A stretch of 64,000 nucleotides of DNA from Microbacterium arborescens (GTDB lineage Bacteria; Actinomycetota; Actinomycetes; Actinomycetales; Microbacteriaceae). The notes below the pieces were generated by a model. It searched no databases. It saw only the letters and a program-made list of their open reading frames with translations, and was not told the origin of the DNA. Within the stretch, counting starts at the first letter, position 1; each line of letters starts with the position of its first letter. The position numbers and the translations under genes were made by a program. The stretch is from the NCBI RefSeq assembly GCF_030369635.1, contig NZ_CP128474.1, positions 1,054,001-1,118,000 on the forward strand. The letters are read 5' to 3'. Of the stretch, positions 30,466 to 39,583 are shown one piece after another.

Positions 30466-31257
30466 ATGACGACTCCCGAAAACCCGGCGCCCCCGACGTC
30501 GAACATCTCGGTGCGCCGCGGCGACCCGCTCGTGGTGATCGAGGGCGTGCAGAAGCACTACGGCTCGTTCCAGGCTCTGAAGAACATCGACCTCACCGTC
30601 AACCGCGGCGAGGTCGTCGTGGTCATCGGTCCGTCGGGCTCGGGCAAGTCGACCCTCTGCCGCACGATCAACCGTCTCGAGACCATCAGTGAAGGCACGA
30701 TCACTATCGACGGTGAGAAGCTGCCGTCCGAGGGCAAGGCTCTGGCCGCGCTCCGCGCCGACGTCGGGATGGTCTTCCAGTCGTTCAACCTCTTCGCCCA
30801 CCTGACGATCCTCGAGAACGTCACGCTCGGGCCGATCAAGGTCAAGGGCATGAAGAAGGCCGAGGCCGAGAAGCTCGCCCGCGAACTGCTCGACCGCGTC
30901 GGCGTCGGCCACCAGGCCGACAAGCTGCCGGCGCAGCTGTCGGGCGGTCAGCAGCAGCGCGTCGCGATCGCGCGTGCGCTCGCGATGAAGCCGAAGGTCA
31001 TGCTCTTCGACGAGCCCACCAGCGCGCTCGACCCCGAGATGATCAACGAGGTCCTCGACGTCATGGTCGGCCTCGCGCAGGACGGGATGACGATGATCGT
31101 CGTCACGCACGAGATGGGCTTCGCCCGCAAGGCGGCCGACCGGGTCGTGTTCATGGCCGACGGTCAGATCGTCGAAGAGGCCGTTCCCGAGCAGTTCTTC
31201 ACGTCGCCCAAGAGCGACCGTGCGAAGGACTTCCTCTCCAAGCTCATCACCCACTGA
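30466..31257 (+). CDS. gluA: Amino-acid ABC transporter ATPase (GluA-like)
   Basis: 263-aa ATPase subunit for polar amino acid uptake. The Walker A motif is GPSGSGKST, the signature is [16 protein letters not shown], Walker B is [14 protein letters not shown] and the switch His lies in VVTHEMGF. Order and sequences match the glutamate transporter gluABCD of Corynebacterium. Glutamate as the substrate is likely but not proven. Confidence 0.9.
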   Translation: MTTPENPAPPTSNISVRRGDPLVVIEGVQKHYGSFQALKNIDLTVNRGEVVVVIGPSGSGKSTLCRTINRLETISEGTITIDGEKLPSEGKALAALRADVGMVFQSFNLFAHLTILENVTLGPIKVKGMKKAEAEKLARELLDRVGVGHQADKLPAQLSGGQQQRVAIARALAMKPKVMLFDEPTSALDPEMINEVLDVMVGLAQDGMTMIVVTHEMGFARKAADRVVFMADGQIVEEAVPEQFFTSPKSDRAKDFLSKLITH

Positions 31258-31313
31258 GACCACCGACTTCCGCGCTCTGCACCGGGCGCGGATGCCCCAA
31301 CCAGGAGGACCAC

Positions 31314-32225
31314 ATGCGCAAGACACGAATCACCGGCGCCTTCGCCGGTGTCGCCATCGCTGCGATCGCTCTGACCGGCTGCAACAGCGGCTCGCCCACC
31401 TCGCCCGGCGGCGCCGCCACCGGTGACGGCGGCGACAGCAACGAGGCCCTGTGGGAGGTCGCCTCCGACGTCTCGCTCGAGGGCAGCCCGACGTTCGACG
31501 CCATCCAGTCCCGCGACAAGGTGATCGTCGGCGTCAAGGAGGACCAGCCCGGTCTCGGCTTCCTCGACGCGACGACGGGTGAGCGCAGCGGCTTCGACGT
31601 CGACATCGCCCGCTGGATCGCGGCGTCCCTCGGCTACGACGAGGACAAGATCGAGTTCAAGGCGATCGCATCGGCCAACCGTGAGCAGGCCATCGTCAAC
31701 GGCGACGTCGACTACTACGTCGGCACCTACTCGATCACCGACTCGCGCAAGCAGCAGATCGACTTCGCCGGCCCGTACTTCATCACGGGCCAGGGCCTGC
31801 TCGTCGCCGCCGACAGCGACATCGCGAGCGAGGACGACCTGAACGAGAACACACGCGTGTGCTCGGCGACCGGTTCGACGCCGATCCAGAACATCAAGGC
31901 GAACTACCCCGAGGTTCCGACCGAGGAGTTCGACCTGTACTCCGCATGCGTCGACGCGCTCATCAACGGCACCGTCGACGCCGTCACGACCGACCAGGCG
32001 ATCCTGATCGGCTACGCGGCGCAGTACCCCGACGAGATCAAGGTCGTCGGCGAGCCCTTCAGCGAGGAGAAGTACGGCGTCGGCCTGCGCAAGGGCGACG
32101 ACGCGTTCCGCGCGCACATCAACGAGCTGCTGACCGACGGCGGCGACGTGTGGCAGGGCATCTTCGACAAGAACCTCGGTCAGTCCGGCATCACGGTCGA
32201 GCAGCCCGCGGTCGACGCGTACTGA
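31314..32225 (+). CDS. gluB: Glutamate-type substrate-binding lipoprotein
   Basis: 303-aa solute-binding protein. The lipobox LTGC ends the signal peptide at about residue 24, followed by a Ser/Gly/Pro linker. The SBP_bac_3 fold follows, with VGVKEDQPGLGFLDATTGERSGFDVDIARWIAASLG and YVGTYSITDSRKQQIDFAGPY. AGGAGG precedes the ATG. A GC hairpin lies after the gene, which may keep its mRNA level above that of the permeases. Confidence 0.9.
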   Translation: MRKTRITGAFAGVAIAAIALTGCNSGSPTSPGGAATGDGGDSNEALWEVASDVSLEGSPTFDAIQSRDKVIVGVKEDQPGLGFLDATTGERSGFDVDIARWIAASLGYDEDKIEFKAIASANREQAIVNGDVDYYVGTYSITDSRKQQIDFAGPYFITGQGLLVAADSDIASEDDLNENTRVCSATGSTPIQNIKANYPEVPTEEFDLYSACVDALINGTVDAVTTDQAILIGYAAQYPDEIKVVGEPFSEEKYGVGLRKGDDAFRAHINELLTDGGDVWQGIFDKNLGQSGITVEQPAVDAY

Positions 32226-32247
32226 GTCGCACTGACACCATGACCAC

Positions 32248-32275
32248 GGGGCGGGGGCGCACGCGTCCCCGCCCC
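32248..32275 (+). terminator. Intercistronic hairpin between gluB and gluC
   Basis: A 9-bp all-GC stem (GGGGCGGGG with CCCCGCCCC) has a 10-nt loop. It could act as a partial terminator or a 3' stabiliser that raises the binding protein over the membrane subunits. Confidence 0.6.
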
Positions 32276-32295
32276 GCACCACCCAAGGAGACGAT

Positions 32296-32943
32296 GTGGG
32301 CGTCATCACCGACAACCTCGACCTCTGGGGCGAGGCGATCCGCAACACGCTGTTGCTGTTCTTCGCCGGCGGAGCGATCGCCCTGGTCCTCGGCACCCTG
32401 ATCGGCGCGATGCGGGTATCGCCGATCCCGATGGCGCGCGCCTTCGGCACGGTCTACGTCAACACCATCCGCAACACCCCGCTGACGCTCGTCTTCTTCT
32501 TCTTCGCGTTCGGCTACCCGCAGCTCGACCTGCCGAACCCCGGCTTCACGGTGCTCGGCATCTGGGCGCTCGGAATCTACACCGCGACCTACGTCGCGGA
32601 GGTCATTCGCGCCGGCATCAACACGGTGCCGGTCGGTCAGGCGGAGGCGGCCCGGGCGATCGGCCTGACGTTCGGGCAGGTCATGACTCTCGTCGTGATG
32701 CCGCAGGCGTTCCGGTCGGTCGTGCCGCCGATGATGAGCGTCTTCATCGCGCTGCTGAAGAACACCACCGTCGCCGCCGGATTCTCCGTCGTCGAGCTCG
32801 GTGCCATCCGCTCCAACCTGAGTGAGCGGGGCGAGAACGCCCTGACGGTCCTGCTCTGGGTCGCCGTCGTCTTCGTCGCTCTGGTGCTGGTGCTCAGCGC
32901 CGTGCAGCGACGACTCGAGAACAAGTGGAGGATCGCGCGATGA
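32296..32943 (+). CDS. gluC: Glutamate ABC transporter permease (GluC-like)
   Basis: 215-aa HisM/GlnP-type permease with about five membrane helices. The EAA loop, which contacts the ATPase, is GQAEAARAIGLTFGQVMTLVVMPQAF. IRNTPLTLVFFFFAFG is typical of polar amino acid permeases. The GTG has AAGGAG upstream. The stop overlaps gluD (ATGA). Confidence 0.9.
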   Translation: MGVITDNLDLWGEAIRNTLLLFFAGGAIALVLGTLIGAMRVSPIPMARAFGTVYVNTIRNTPLTLVFFFFAFGYPQLDLPNPGFTVLGIWALGIYTATYVAEVIRAGINTVPVGQAEAARAIGLTFGQVMTLVVMPQAFRSVVPPMMSVFIALLKNTTVAAGFSVVELGAIRSNLSERGENALTVLLWVAVVFVALVLVLSAVQRRLENKWRIAR

Positions 32944-33878
32944 CTTCCGTCCTGTACGACGTCCCGGGGCCCCGCGCGATCCTGCGCAACCGCATCCTCG
33001 GTGTCGTCACGATCCTCCTGGTCGCCGCGGCGATCGGCTTCATCGTCTTCCGCTTCGCGGTGAGCGGTCAGTTCTCCGCCGACAAGTGGTACATCTTCAC
33101 CTTCAGCAACGTCTGGCTCGGCATCGTGAAGGCGCTCGGCAACACTCTCGCCGCCTTCGGACTCGCGGCCGTCGGTGCGCTGGCTCTCGGCTTCGTGCTC
33201 GCCATCGGTCGCCTCTCGGACCACGCTTGGGTGCGCATTCCCTTCGGTGTCGTCATCGAGGCGTTCCGGGCCGTGCCGGTGCTGATCTTCATGATGCTGA
33301 TGTACTACGGCCTGCCGACGCTCGGCATCCGCATGGAGCCGTACTGGGCCGTCGTCATCGCCCTCGTGGCGTACAACGGGTCGGTGCTGGCCGAGGCTCT
33401 GCGTGCCGGCATCGAGTCGCTGCCTCGCGGGCAGAAGGAGGCCGGTTACGCGATCGGTCTCCGCAAGAGCGGCGTCATGCGTCTCATCCTGTTGCCGCAG
33501 GCGGTTCGGGCCATGCTGCCCGTCATCATCGCGCAGCTCGTCGTGACCTTGAAGGACACCGCGCTCGGCTTCATCATCACCTACCCCGAGCTGCTGTACT
33601 ACGCCAAGCAGCTGACCTCGCAGCCGGGGCGCCCGATCCTGCAGGCGGGCATCGTCATCGGTGCGATCTACATCGTCATGTGCCTGCTGCTGTCGTGGTT
33701 CGCGAGCTTCCTCGAGAAGCGCATGTCGCGGTCGCCGCGGAGTGCGGGCACCGCGGGCGGCGGAGCATCGGCAGTCGACCCACTGCACCACCCGGTGCCT
33801 CCGACGACGGACACCGAGCTCATCGCGATGCAGAAGGGGATCGGCAAGTACGACTCCAACAGCTCGGGCAGCGCCTGA
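32940..33878 (+). CDS. gluD: Glutamate ABC transporter permease (GluD-like)
   Basis: 312-aa second permease with about five or six membrane segments. The EAA loop is GQKEAGYAIGLRKSGVMRLILLPQAV. The C-terminal 50 residues are a polar, Ser/Pro/Gly-rich cytoplasmic tail (LHHPVPPTTDTELIAMQKGIGKYD), which is an extension relative to gluC. A strong terminator follows 17 bp later. Confidence 0.9.
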   Translation: MTSVLYDVPGPRAILRNRILGVVTILLVAAAIGFIVFRFAVSGQFSADKWYIFTFSNVWLGIVKALGNTLAAFGLAAVGALALGFVLAIGRLSDHAWVRIPFGVVIEAFRAVPVLIFMMLMYYGLPTLGIRMEPYWAVVIALVAYNGSVLAEALRAGIESLPRGQKEAGYAIGLRKSGVMRLILLPQAVRAMLPVIIAQLVVTLKDTALGFIITYPELLYYAKQLTSQPGRPILQAGIVIGAIYIVMCLLLSWFASFLEKRMSRSPRSAGTAGGGASAVDPLHHPVPPTTDTELIAMQKGIGKYDSNSSGSA

Positions 33879-33895
33879 CGCAGCCAGCACAACCA

Positions 33896-33932
33896 CGACG
33901 GGCCCCTCACGCGAAAGCGGAGGGGCCCGTCG
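33896..33932 (+). terminator. Hairpin terminator after gluD
   Basis: A 12-bp stem (CGACGGGCCCCT with AGGGGCCCGTCG) has an inner CGC-GAAA-GCG tip. It ends the glu operon 18 bp before the pheS GTG. Confidence 0.82.
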
Positions 33933-33936
33933 CCGG

Positions 33937-33942
33937 TAGACT
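33937..33942 (+). promoter_or_regulatory. Candidate -10 (TAGACT) of pheS
   Basis: TAGACT lies 8 bases before the pheS GTG and 4 bases after the terminator stem. The short distance rules out a leader-peptide attenuator for pheST here. Confidence 0.5.
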
Positions 33943-33950
33943 CGACTCCC

Positions 33951-34991
33951 GTGTCCGACGCACCCGAGATCACCCCTGACGCGGTCGCCGCGGCGGTGGA
34001 TGCGGCCCTCGCCGCCTTCGCCGACGCTGCCTCGACCGCCGAGCTGAAGTCAGCCCGCAACGCCCACACCGCCGAGGGGTCGCCGCTCGCGCGCCTCAAC
34101 GCGCAGCTGCGGTCGGTGCCCAACGAGAAGAAGGCCGAGTTCGGCAAGCTCGTGGGCCAGGCCCGAGGCCGTGTCAACCAGGCGCTCGCCGCCCGCGAGG
34201 ACGAGCTCGCCGCTGCCGAGACGGCCGCGAAGCTCGAGGCGGAAGCCCTCGACGTCACCGCCATCGCCCCGCGCGGACGCGTCGGTGCGCGGCATCCCAT
34301 CTCGCTCCTGCAAGAAGAGGTCGCAGACCTCTTCGTCGGGATGGGCTGGGAAATCGCCGAGGGGCCGGAGCTCGAGCACGAGTGGTTCAACTTCGACTCG
34401 CTGAACTTCGACGTCGACCACCCTGCGCGCCAGATGCAGGACACGTTCTTCGTCGACCCCGTCGCGCGGCACCTCGTTATGCGCACGCAGACGAGCCCCG
34501 TGCAGATGCGGTCGATGCTCGAGCGCGACATCCCGATCTACGTGCTGTCGCCCGGCCGGGTGTTCCGCACCGACGAGTACGACGCGACCCACCTGCCGGT
34601 GTTCACGCAGTTCGAGGGACTCGTCGTCGACAAGGGCATCACGATGGCGCACCTCAAGGGCACCCTCGACCACGCGGCACGTGAGCTGTTCGGCCCCGAG
34701 GCGAAGACGCGGTTCCGCACCAACTACTTCCCGTTCACCGAGCCGAGCGCCGAGCTCGACCTATGGCACCCGACCTTCGCCGGCGGTGCTCGCTGGATCG
34801 AATGGGGCGGCTGCGGCATGGTGAACCCCAACGTGCTCCGCGCCGCGGGCATCGACCCCGAGGTGTACTCCGGGTTCGCCTTCGGCATGGGCATCGAGCG
34901 GACGCTGATGTTCCGCTCCGACGTGAAGGACATGCGCGACATGGCCGAGGGCGATGTGCGCTTCAGCGAGCAGTTCGGGATGGTGGTCTGA
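33951..34991 (+). CDS. pheS: Phenylalanine-tRNA ligase alpha subunit
   Basis: 346 aa. The N-terminal coiled coil (about residues 10-100) binds tRNA. The class II catalytic core has motif 2 in FRTDEYDATHLPVFTQFEGLVVD and motif 3 in GFAFGMGIERTLMFR. HPISLLQEEVADLFVGMGW is also conserved. The stop and the pheT ATG overlap by one base (TGATG). Confidence 0.96.
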   Translation: MSDAPEITPDAVAAAVDAALAAFADAASTAELKSARNAHTAEGSPLARLNAQLRSVPNEKKAEFGKLVGQARGRVNQALAAREDELAAAETAAKLEAEALDVTAIAPRGRVGARHPISLLQEEVADLFVGMGWEIAEGPELEHEWFNFDSLNFDVDHPARQMQDTFFVDPVARHLVMRTQTSPVQMRSMLERDIPIYVLSPGRVFRTDEYDATHLPVFTQFEGLVVDKGITMAHLKGTLDHAARELFGPEAKTRFRTNYFPFTEPSAELDLWHPTFAGGARWIEWGGCGMVNPNVLRAAGIDPEVYSGFAFGMGIERTLMFRSDVKDMRDMAEGDVRFSEQFGMVV

Positions 34992-37510
34992 TGCGCGTTC
35001 CGCTCTCGTGGCTGCGTGAGTACGTCGAGGTGCCGGCGGATGCCGCACCGGAAGACATTCTCGCGGCACTGGTGTCGGTCGGCTTCGAGGAGGAGGACGT
35101 CCACGGCTTCGACCTGACGGGTCCGATCGTCGTGGGACGGGTGGTCTCGTTCGAACCCGAGCCGCAGTCCAACGGCAAGACGATCCGCTGGTGCCAGGTC
35201 GACGTCGGCGAGGCCAACGGGGGTATCCGCGGCATCGTCTGCGGCGCCTCGAACTTCTTCGAGGGCGACAAGGTCGTCGTGACGCTCCCCGGCGCCGTGC
35301 TGCCGGGACCGTTCCCGATCGCGGCACGCAAGACGTACGGTCATGTCTCCGACGGCATGATCGCCTCGGCCAAGGAGCTGGGGCTCGGTGACGAGCACTC
35401 GGGCATCCTGCGCCTGACCGAGCTGGGTCTCGACAGCGATGAGGATGCGCCGGTCGGCGCCGACGCGATCGCGCTGCTCGGCCTCGACGACGCCGCGATC
35501 GACGTCAACGTCACTCCCGACCGCGGCTACGCGCTGTCGGTGCGCGGCATCGCGCGCGAGTACTCCCACGCCACCGGTGCAGCCTTCCGCGACCCGGGCG
35601 TGCGTGACTTCGAGGAGCTCGAGCATCCGGCGACGGGCTTCGACGTCGCCGTCGACGATCAGGCGCCGATTCGCGACCGGGTCGGTGCGAGCGAGTTCGC
35701 GGTGCGTGTCGTCTCGGGTGTCGACCCCTCGCGTCCGACGCCGCCATGGATGGTCGCGCGCCTCTCGCTCGCCGGCATCCGCTCGCTGGGCATCCTCATC
35801 GACATCACGAACTACGTGATGGTCGAGCTGGGCAACCCGATCCACGGCTACGACCTCGACAAGCTGACCGGCGGCATCACCGTGCGTCGTGCGACGCCGG
35901 GGGAGAAGCTCACGACGCTCGACGGCAAGGAGCGCACCCTCGACGGTGAAGACCTCCTCATCACCGACGAGTCGGGCCCGATCGGCCTCGCCGGCGTCAT
36001 GGGCGGTGGCACGACCGAGATGACCGACGCGACGCGGAACGTGCTCATCGAGGCCGCGATCTTCGACACCGTCACGATCGCCCGCACTGCGCGTCGGCAC
36101 AAGCTGCCGAGCGAGGCGTCGCGTCGCTTCGAGCGAGGCGTGGACCCGCTGCTGCCCTTCGTCGCCGCGCGCCGCGTCGCCGACCTCATGGTCGAGCTCG
36201 CCGGGGGCACGCTCGAGCCTGTCGGCGGTGCACTGTTCAGCGAGGTCTTCCTCGAGGCGATCGACCTGCCGCGCGGCTTCGTCGCGGGGCTCATCGGCGT
36301 CGACTACACCGATCACGAGGTCGTCTCCGCGCTCGAGACGATCGGCGCAGAAGTATCGGAGACGGATGCCGGTTACGAGGTCATCCCGCCGTCGTGGCGT
36401 CCCGATCTCACCGACAAGTGGACTCTCGCCGAAGAGGTCGCCCGGATCCACGGGCTCGACCGGGTGCCGTCGGTGCTGCCGACCGCTCCCTCCGGCCGTG
36501 GTCTGACGGATGCGCAGAAGGGTCGTCGTCGCGTCTCGAACGCGCTCGCGGCCGCGGGCTTCGTCGAGACCCCGTCGTTCCCGTTCACGACGCAAGACAG
36601 CAACGACCTGCATGGCTCCGCCTCGGGCGAAGAGCTGCCGTCGATCAAGATCGCGAACCCGCTCGACGGGCAGGCGCCCTACCTGCGCCGCTCGCTCGTG
36701 CCGGGACTGCTCCAGGTCGCGCACCGCAACGTCTCGCGCGGGCTGACCGATCTCGCGCTCTTCGAGGTCGGCGCCGTCTTCCTGCCCGAGCCGGGAGTGC
36801 AGTACGGCACCGCGACGGTTCCGCCGCTCGCCGCCCGCCCCGATGACGCGACCCTCGCCGAGCTCCACGCGTCGATCCCGCCGCAGCCGCGTCACGTCGC
36901 GGTTCTCGTCGCCGGGAACGTCGCACCGAAGACGCCGGGCCATGTTGCGATCGCGGCCGACCTGAGCGACGTGTTCGCCGCCGTCGCCGCGATCGCCTCG
37001 GCAGCCGGGGTCGACATCGAGATCTCCCAGACCCGGCGTGCCGCGCTGCATCCGGGTCGCGCCGCCGCGCTCACCGTGGGCGGTATCGAGGTCGGGTACG
37101 CCGGGGAACTGCATCCCGAGGTCTCGGCCGCAGCCGATCTGTCGGGCCGCGTGCTCGTCGCCGAGGTCGACCTCGATGCGATCCTCGCCGGCGCCGGTGA
37201 GCGGGTCGTCGTCGCCTCGTTGTCGGGTTACCCGGCGGCGACGCAGGACGTCTCGCTCGTCGTGCCGGCCGACGTGACCGCAGGGGCGCTCGCCTCGGCG
37301 CTGTCCGAGGGCGCGGGTGTCTTGCTCGAGTCGCTCCGTCTCGTCGACGACTACCGCGGGGCAGGCGTGCCGGAGGGCTCGAAGAGCCTGACGTTCGCAC
37401 TGCGTTTCCGCGCCGACGACCGCACCCTGACGGCGGCGGAGGCGAGCGAGGCCAAGCTCGCGGGAGTCGCCGTCGCTGCCGAGCGCTTCGGTGCCGTCAT
37501 CCGCGACTGA
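34991..37510 (+). CDS. pheT: Phenylalanine-tRNA ligase beta subunit
   Basis: 839 aa. The order of domains is an N-terminal EMAP-like tRNA-binding domain (about residues 40-155), B3/B4 editing domain, B5, the degenerate class II core and a C-terminal anticodon-binding FDX domain ending in LTFALRFRADDRTLT. MRVPLSWLREYVEVP is the usual start. It forms the alpha2-beta2 enzyme with PheS and proofreads Tyr-tRNA(Phe). Confidence 0.96.
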   Translation: MRVPLSWLREYVEVPADAAPEDILAALVSVGFEEEDVHGFDLTGPIVVGRVVSFEPEPQSNGKTIRWCQVDVGEANGGIRGIVCGASNFFEGDKVVVTLPGAVLPGPFPIAARKTYGHVSDGMIASAKELGLGDEHSGILRLTELGLDSDEDAPVGADAIALLGLDDAAIDVNVTPDRGYALSVRGIAREYSHATGAAFRDPGVRDFEELEHPATGFDVAVDDQAPIRDRVGASEFAVRVVSGVDPSRPTPPWMVARLSLAGIRSLGILIDITNYVMVELGNPIHGYDLDKLTGGITVRRATPGEKLTTLDGKERTLDGEDLLITDESGPIGLAGVMGGGTTEMTDATRNVLIEAAIFDTVTIARTARRHKLPSEASRRFERGVDPLLPFVAARRVADLMVELAGGTLEPVGGALFSEVFLEAIDLPRGFVAGLIGVDYTDHEVVSALETIGAEVSETDAGYEVIPPSWRPDLTDKWTLAEEVARIHGLDRVPSVLPTAPSGRGLTDAQKGRRRVSNALAAAGFVETPSFPFTTQDSNDLHGSASGEELPSIKIANPLDGQAPYLRRSLVPGLLQVAHRNVSRGLTDLALFEVGAVFLPEPGVQYGTATVPPLAARPDDATLAELHASIPPQPRHVAVLVAGNVAPKTPGHVAIAADLSDVFAAVAAIASAAGVDIEISQTRRAALHPGRAAALTVGGIEVGYAGELHPEVSAAADLSGRVLVAEVDLDAILAGAGERVVVASLSGYPAATQDVSLVVPADVTAGALASALSEGAGVLLESLRLVDDYRGAGVPEGSKSLTFALRFRADDRTLTAAEASEAKLAGVAVAAERFGAVIRD

Positions 37511-37523
37511 CGCTGCGTATCGG

Positions 37524-37579
37524 GCGCAGTTCCGAACGTCGAGCGCGGGTTCACGCGCGCCTCACGTTCGGAACTGCGC
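37524..37579. repeat. Intergenic palindrome A, also bidirectional terminator candidate
   Basis: Arms GCGCAGTTCCGAACGT (37524-37539) and its exact complement (37564-37579) surround a 24-base centre that itself can pair. It fills the gap between convergent pheT and the ATPase gene. The reverse strand shares GAAC(C)CGCGCTCGAC-N6-AACTGCGCCC with the palindrome at 43905-43943, so this may be a dispersed repeat family. Confidence 0.7.
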
Positions 37580-37595
37580 CTGACGCGTGCCCGGC

Positions 37596-38720
37596 TCAGC
37601 GCGAGCCCCAGTTCCACGCCGGAACGTCGAGAAGGCCCTGACCGCGCACGATCGTCTCGGCGTCGGAGCGCTGCAACTCGACGCGCGCCGGCTCGGGCAG
37701 AGCGTCGACGAGGGCATCGGCATGCGAGACGGTGATGACCTGAGTGCGTTCGGATGCCGTGCGTACCAGCGATGCCAGCGGACCCAGGAGCGAGGGATGC
37801 AGGCTCGCCTCGGGCTCGTTGAGTACGAGCAGCGGGGCCGGGCGCGCAGGCAGCAGCGCGGCGCAGAGCAGCAGGTACCGCAGCGTGCCGTCCGAGAGCT
37901 CGGCCGCGTCGAGAGGCCGCAGCAGCCCGGGTTGTTCGATCGTCAGCCGGAACAGACCGTCGGAGGTCACGACGCGCACGCGGCTGCCCGGAAAGGCATC
38001 GTCGACCGCTCGGGCGAGCGCTGGGCCGTGCCCGGCATCGACGATCGTCGCCCAGGTGGCGGCGAGGTTCGCGCCGTCGTGCGCGAGGGTGTGGCTGCGG
38101 GTGCCCACCTGCGGCTGGCGTGCGGGCGCGCCGAGGTCGACCCGGAAGTGGTCGTAGAAGCGCCAGGCGGTCATCCCGCGCCGAAGCGTCAACAGCTCGG
38201 GGGCGGTGTCGCCCTCGGCGAGGTCGGTGACGATGCTCTCGTACGGTGCCAGCTGCTGGTCGAGCATGGTCCACGAGTGCTCTCGCACCCGCGTCAGCTG
38301 CCGGGTGCGATCGATGAGCAGCGTCGATGGCTTGGCGACGGTGCCGGCGAAGACCTGTTCGCGCTTGATCTCGGGGTCGCGGGCGAACGGACTGGTCTGA
38401 TCGCCCTGAGGGATACCGAGATCGATGAGGTACCCCAGCTCGTCGGACGCGTAGCCGAGCTGAACCGCGATCGGCCCGCGTCGCACGGTTCCCTGGCCGC
38501 CGCCGTTCTCGGGTCCCGCCCATAGCACCGACGGCAGACCGCCCTCCCGGGCGAGCGCCCCGACGATGTCGCCCTGCGCGGCCGCGGCCAGCAGGCGCAA
38601 GGCGCGGTAGAGGTTCGACTTGCCCGAACCGTTGGGGCCGGTGACGACGGTGAGGTCGCCGAGCGGCACCACGACATCGCGGAGCGAACGGTATCCCGAT
38701 ACAGCCAGAGTGCGCAGCAT
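37596..38720 (-). CDS. AAA family ATPase, OLD/RecF-like
   Basis: 374 aa. ABC/SMC-type ATPase with an N-terminal Walker A motif TGPNGSGKSNLYRAL (about residues 28-42), a signature-like LSDGTLRYLLLCAALL, a Walker B motif LLVLNEPEASLHPSLLG and a switch His in VITVSHADALVDALP. It is an AAA_21/AAA_15 protein like those in OLD nucleases, but no TOPRIM domain follows, and no partner gene is beside it. Its role is unknown. The start is the ATG nearest the conserved MLRTLAVSGYRSLRDV. Confidence 0.8.
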   Translation of the reverse strand: MLRTLAVSGYRSLRDVVVPLGDLTVVTGPNGSGKSNLYRALRLLAAAAQGDIVGALAREGGLPSVLWAGPENGGGQGTVRRGPIAVQLGYASDELGYLIDLGIPQGDQTSPFARDPEIKREQVFAGTVAKPSTLLIDRTRQLTRVREHSWTMLDQQLAPYESIVTDLAEGDTAPELLTLRRGMTAWRFYDHFRVDLGAPARQPQVGTRSHTLAHDGANLAATWATIVDAGHGPALARAVDDAFPGSRVRVVTSDGLFRLTIEQPGLLRPLDAAELSDGTLRYLLLCAALLPARPAPLLVLNEPEASLHPSLLGPLASLVRTASERTQVITVSHADALVDALPEPARVELQRSDAETIVRGQGLLDVPAWNWGSR

Positions 38721-38766
38721 CCCTTCACTCTGGCATCCGCTTCTGACACCGCCGCCCGCTTCCCGA

Positions 38767-38772
38767 TAGTGT
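38767..38772 (+). promoter_or_regulatory. Candidate -10 (TAGTGT) of leaderless ABC export genes
   Basis: TAGTGT lies 7 bases before the GTG at 38780. No Shine-Dalgarno sequence is seen. Confidence 0.5.
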
Positions 38773-38779
38773 CGGGGCC

Positions 38780-39583
38780 GTGAGCGAGATCCCAGCCAGC
38801 GTCACCCCATCGTCCCCGGCGGCTGATGCCGCCCCCGCCCTCGAGCTGCACGGCCTGGTCAAGAGGTTCGGCGAGAAGGTCGCCGTCGACGGCATCGACC
38901 TCGTCGTTCCGAGCGGGTCGTTCTACGGCCTCGTCGGTCCGAACGGCGCGGGCAAGACCACGAGCCTCTCGATGGCCACGGGCCTGCTGCGCCCGGATGC
39001 CGGCACCGCCCGCGTCCACGGCATCGACGTATGGCGCGACCCGGTGGCCGCGAAGCGCACGATCGGCAACCTCGCCGACGGTGTGCGGCTCTTCGACCGC
39101 CTCACGGGAGAACAGCTCATCACCTACACCGCGATGATGTTCGGGCTGCCGCGCCCCGAGATCGCGCCGCGCGTGTCGGACCTGCTCGACCTCATGGACC
39201 TGCGCGCCGCGGCCGGGACCATCGTCGCCGACTACTCCGCCGGTATGACCAAGAAGGTCGCGCTCGCCTGCGCCCTCGTGCACGCCCCGCGTCTGCTGGT
39301 GCTCGACGAGCCGTTCGAGTCGGTCGACCCGGTGTCTGCCGCGAACATCGAGGACGTCCTGCGCAGCTACACGACCTCGGGCGGCTCGGTGATCGTCTCG
39401 AGCCACTCCATGGATCTCGTCCAGCGCATGTGCGACCACGTCGCCGTCATCGCCGCCGGCCGGGTGCTGGCCGCGGGCACCATCGACGAGGTGCGCGCCG
39501 GTGAGAGCCTGCAGGACCGTTTCGTCTCGCTCGTGGGCGGACGCCACCAGTCGGAGGGACCGCAGTGGTTGCGACAGTCCTGA
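38780..39583 (+). CDS. ABC transporter ATP-binding protein
   Basis: 267 aa. Walker A is GPNGAGKTT, the signature is a variant YSAGMTKKVALACALVHAP instead of LSGGQ, Walker B is LLVLDEPFESVDP and the switch His lies in SSHSMDLVQ. The first 20 residues are Ala/Ser/Pro-rich. It overlaps the following membrane protein gene by 19 bp, so the two probably form an exporter. The substrate is unknown. Confidence 0.88.
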   Translation: MSEIPASVTPSSPAADAAPALELHGLVKRFGEKVAVDGIDLVVPSGSFYGLVGPNGAGKTTSLSMATGLLRPDAGTARVHGIDVWRDPVAAKRTIGNLADGVRLFDRLTGEQLITYTAMMFGLPRPEIAPRVSDLLDLMDLRAAAGTIVADYSAGMTKKVALACALVHAPRLLVLDEPFESVDPVSAANIEDVLRSYTTSGGSVIVSSHSMDLVQRMCDHVAVIAAGRVLAAGTIDEVRAGESLQDRFVSLVGGRHQSEGPQWLRQS

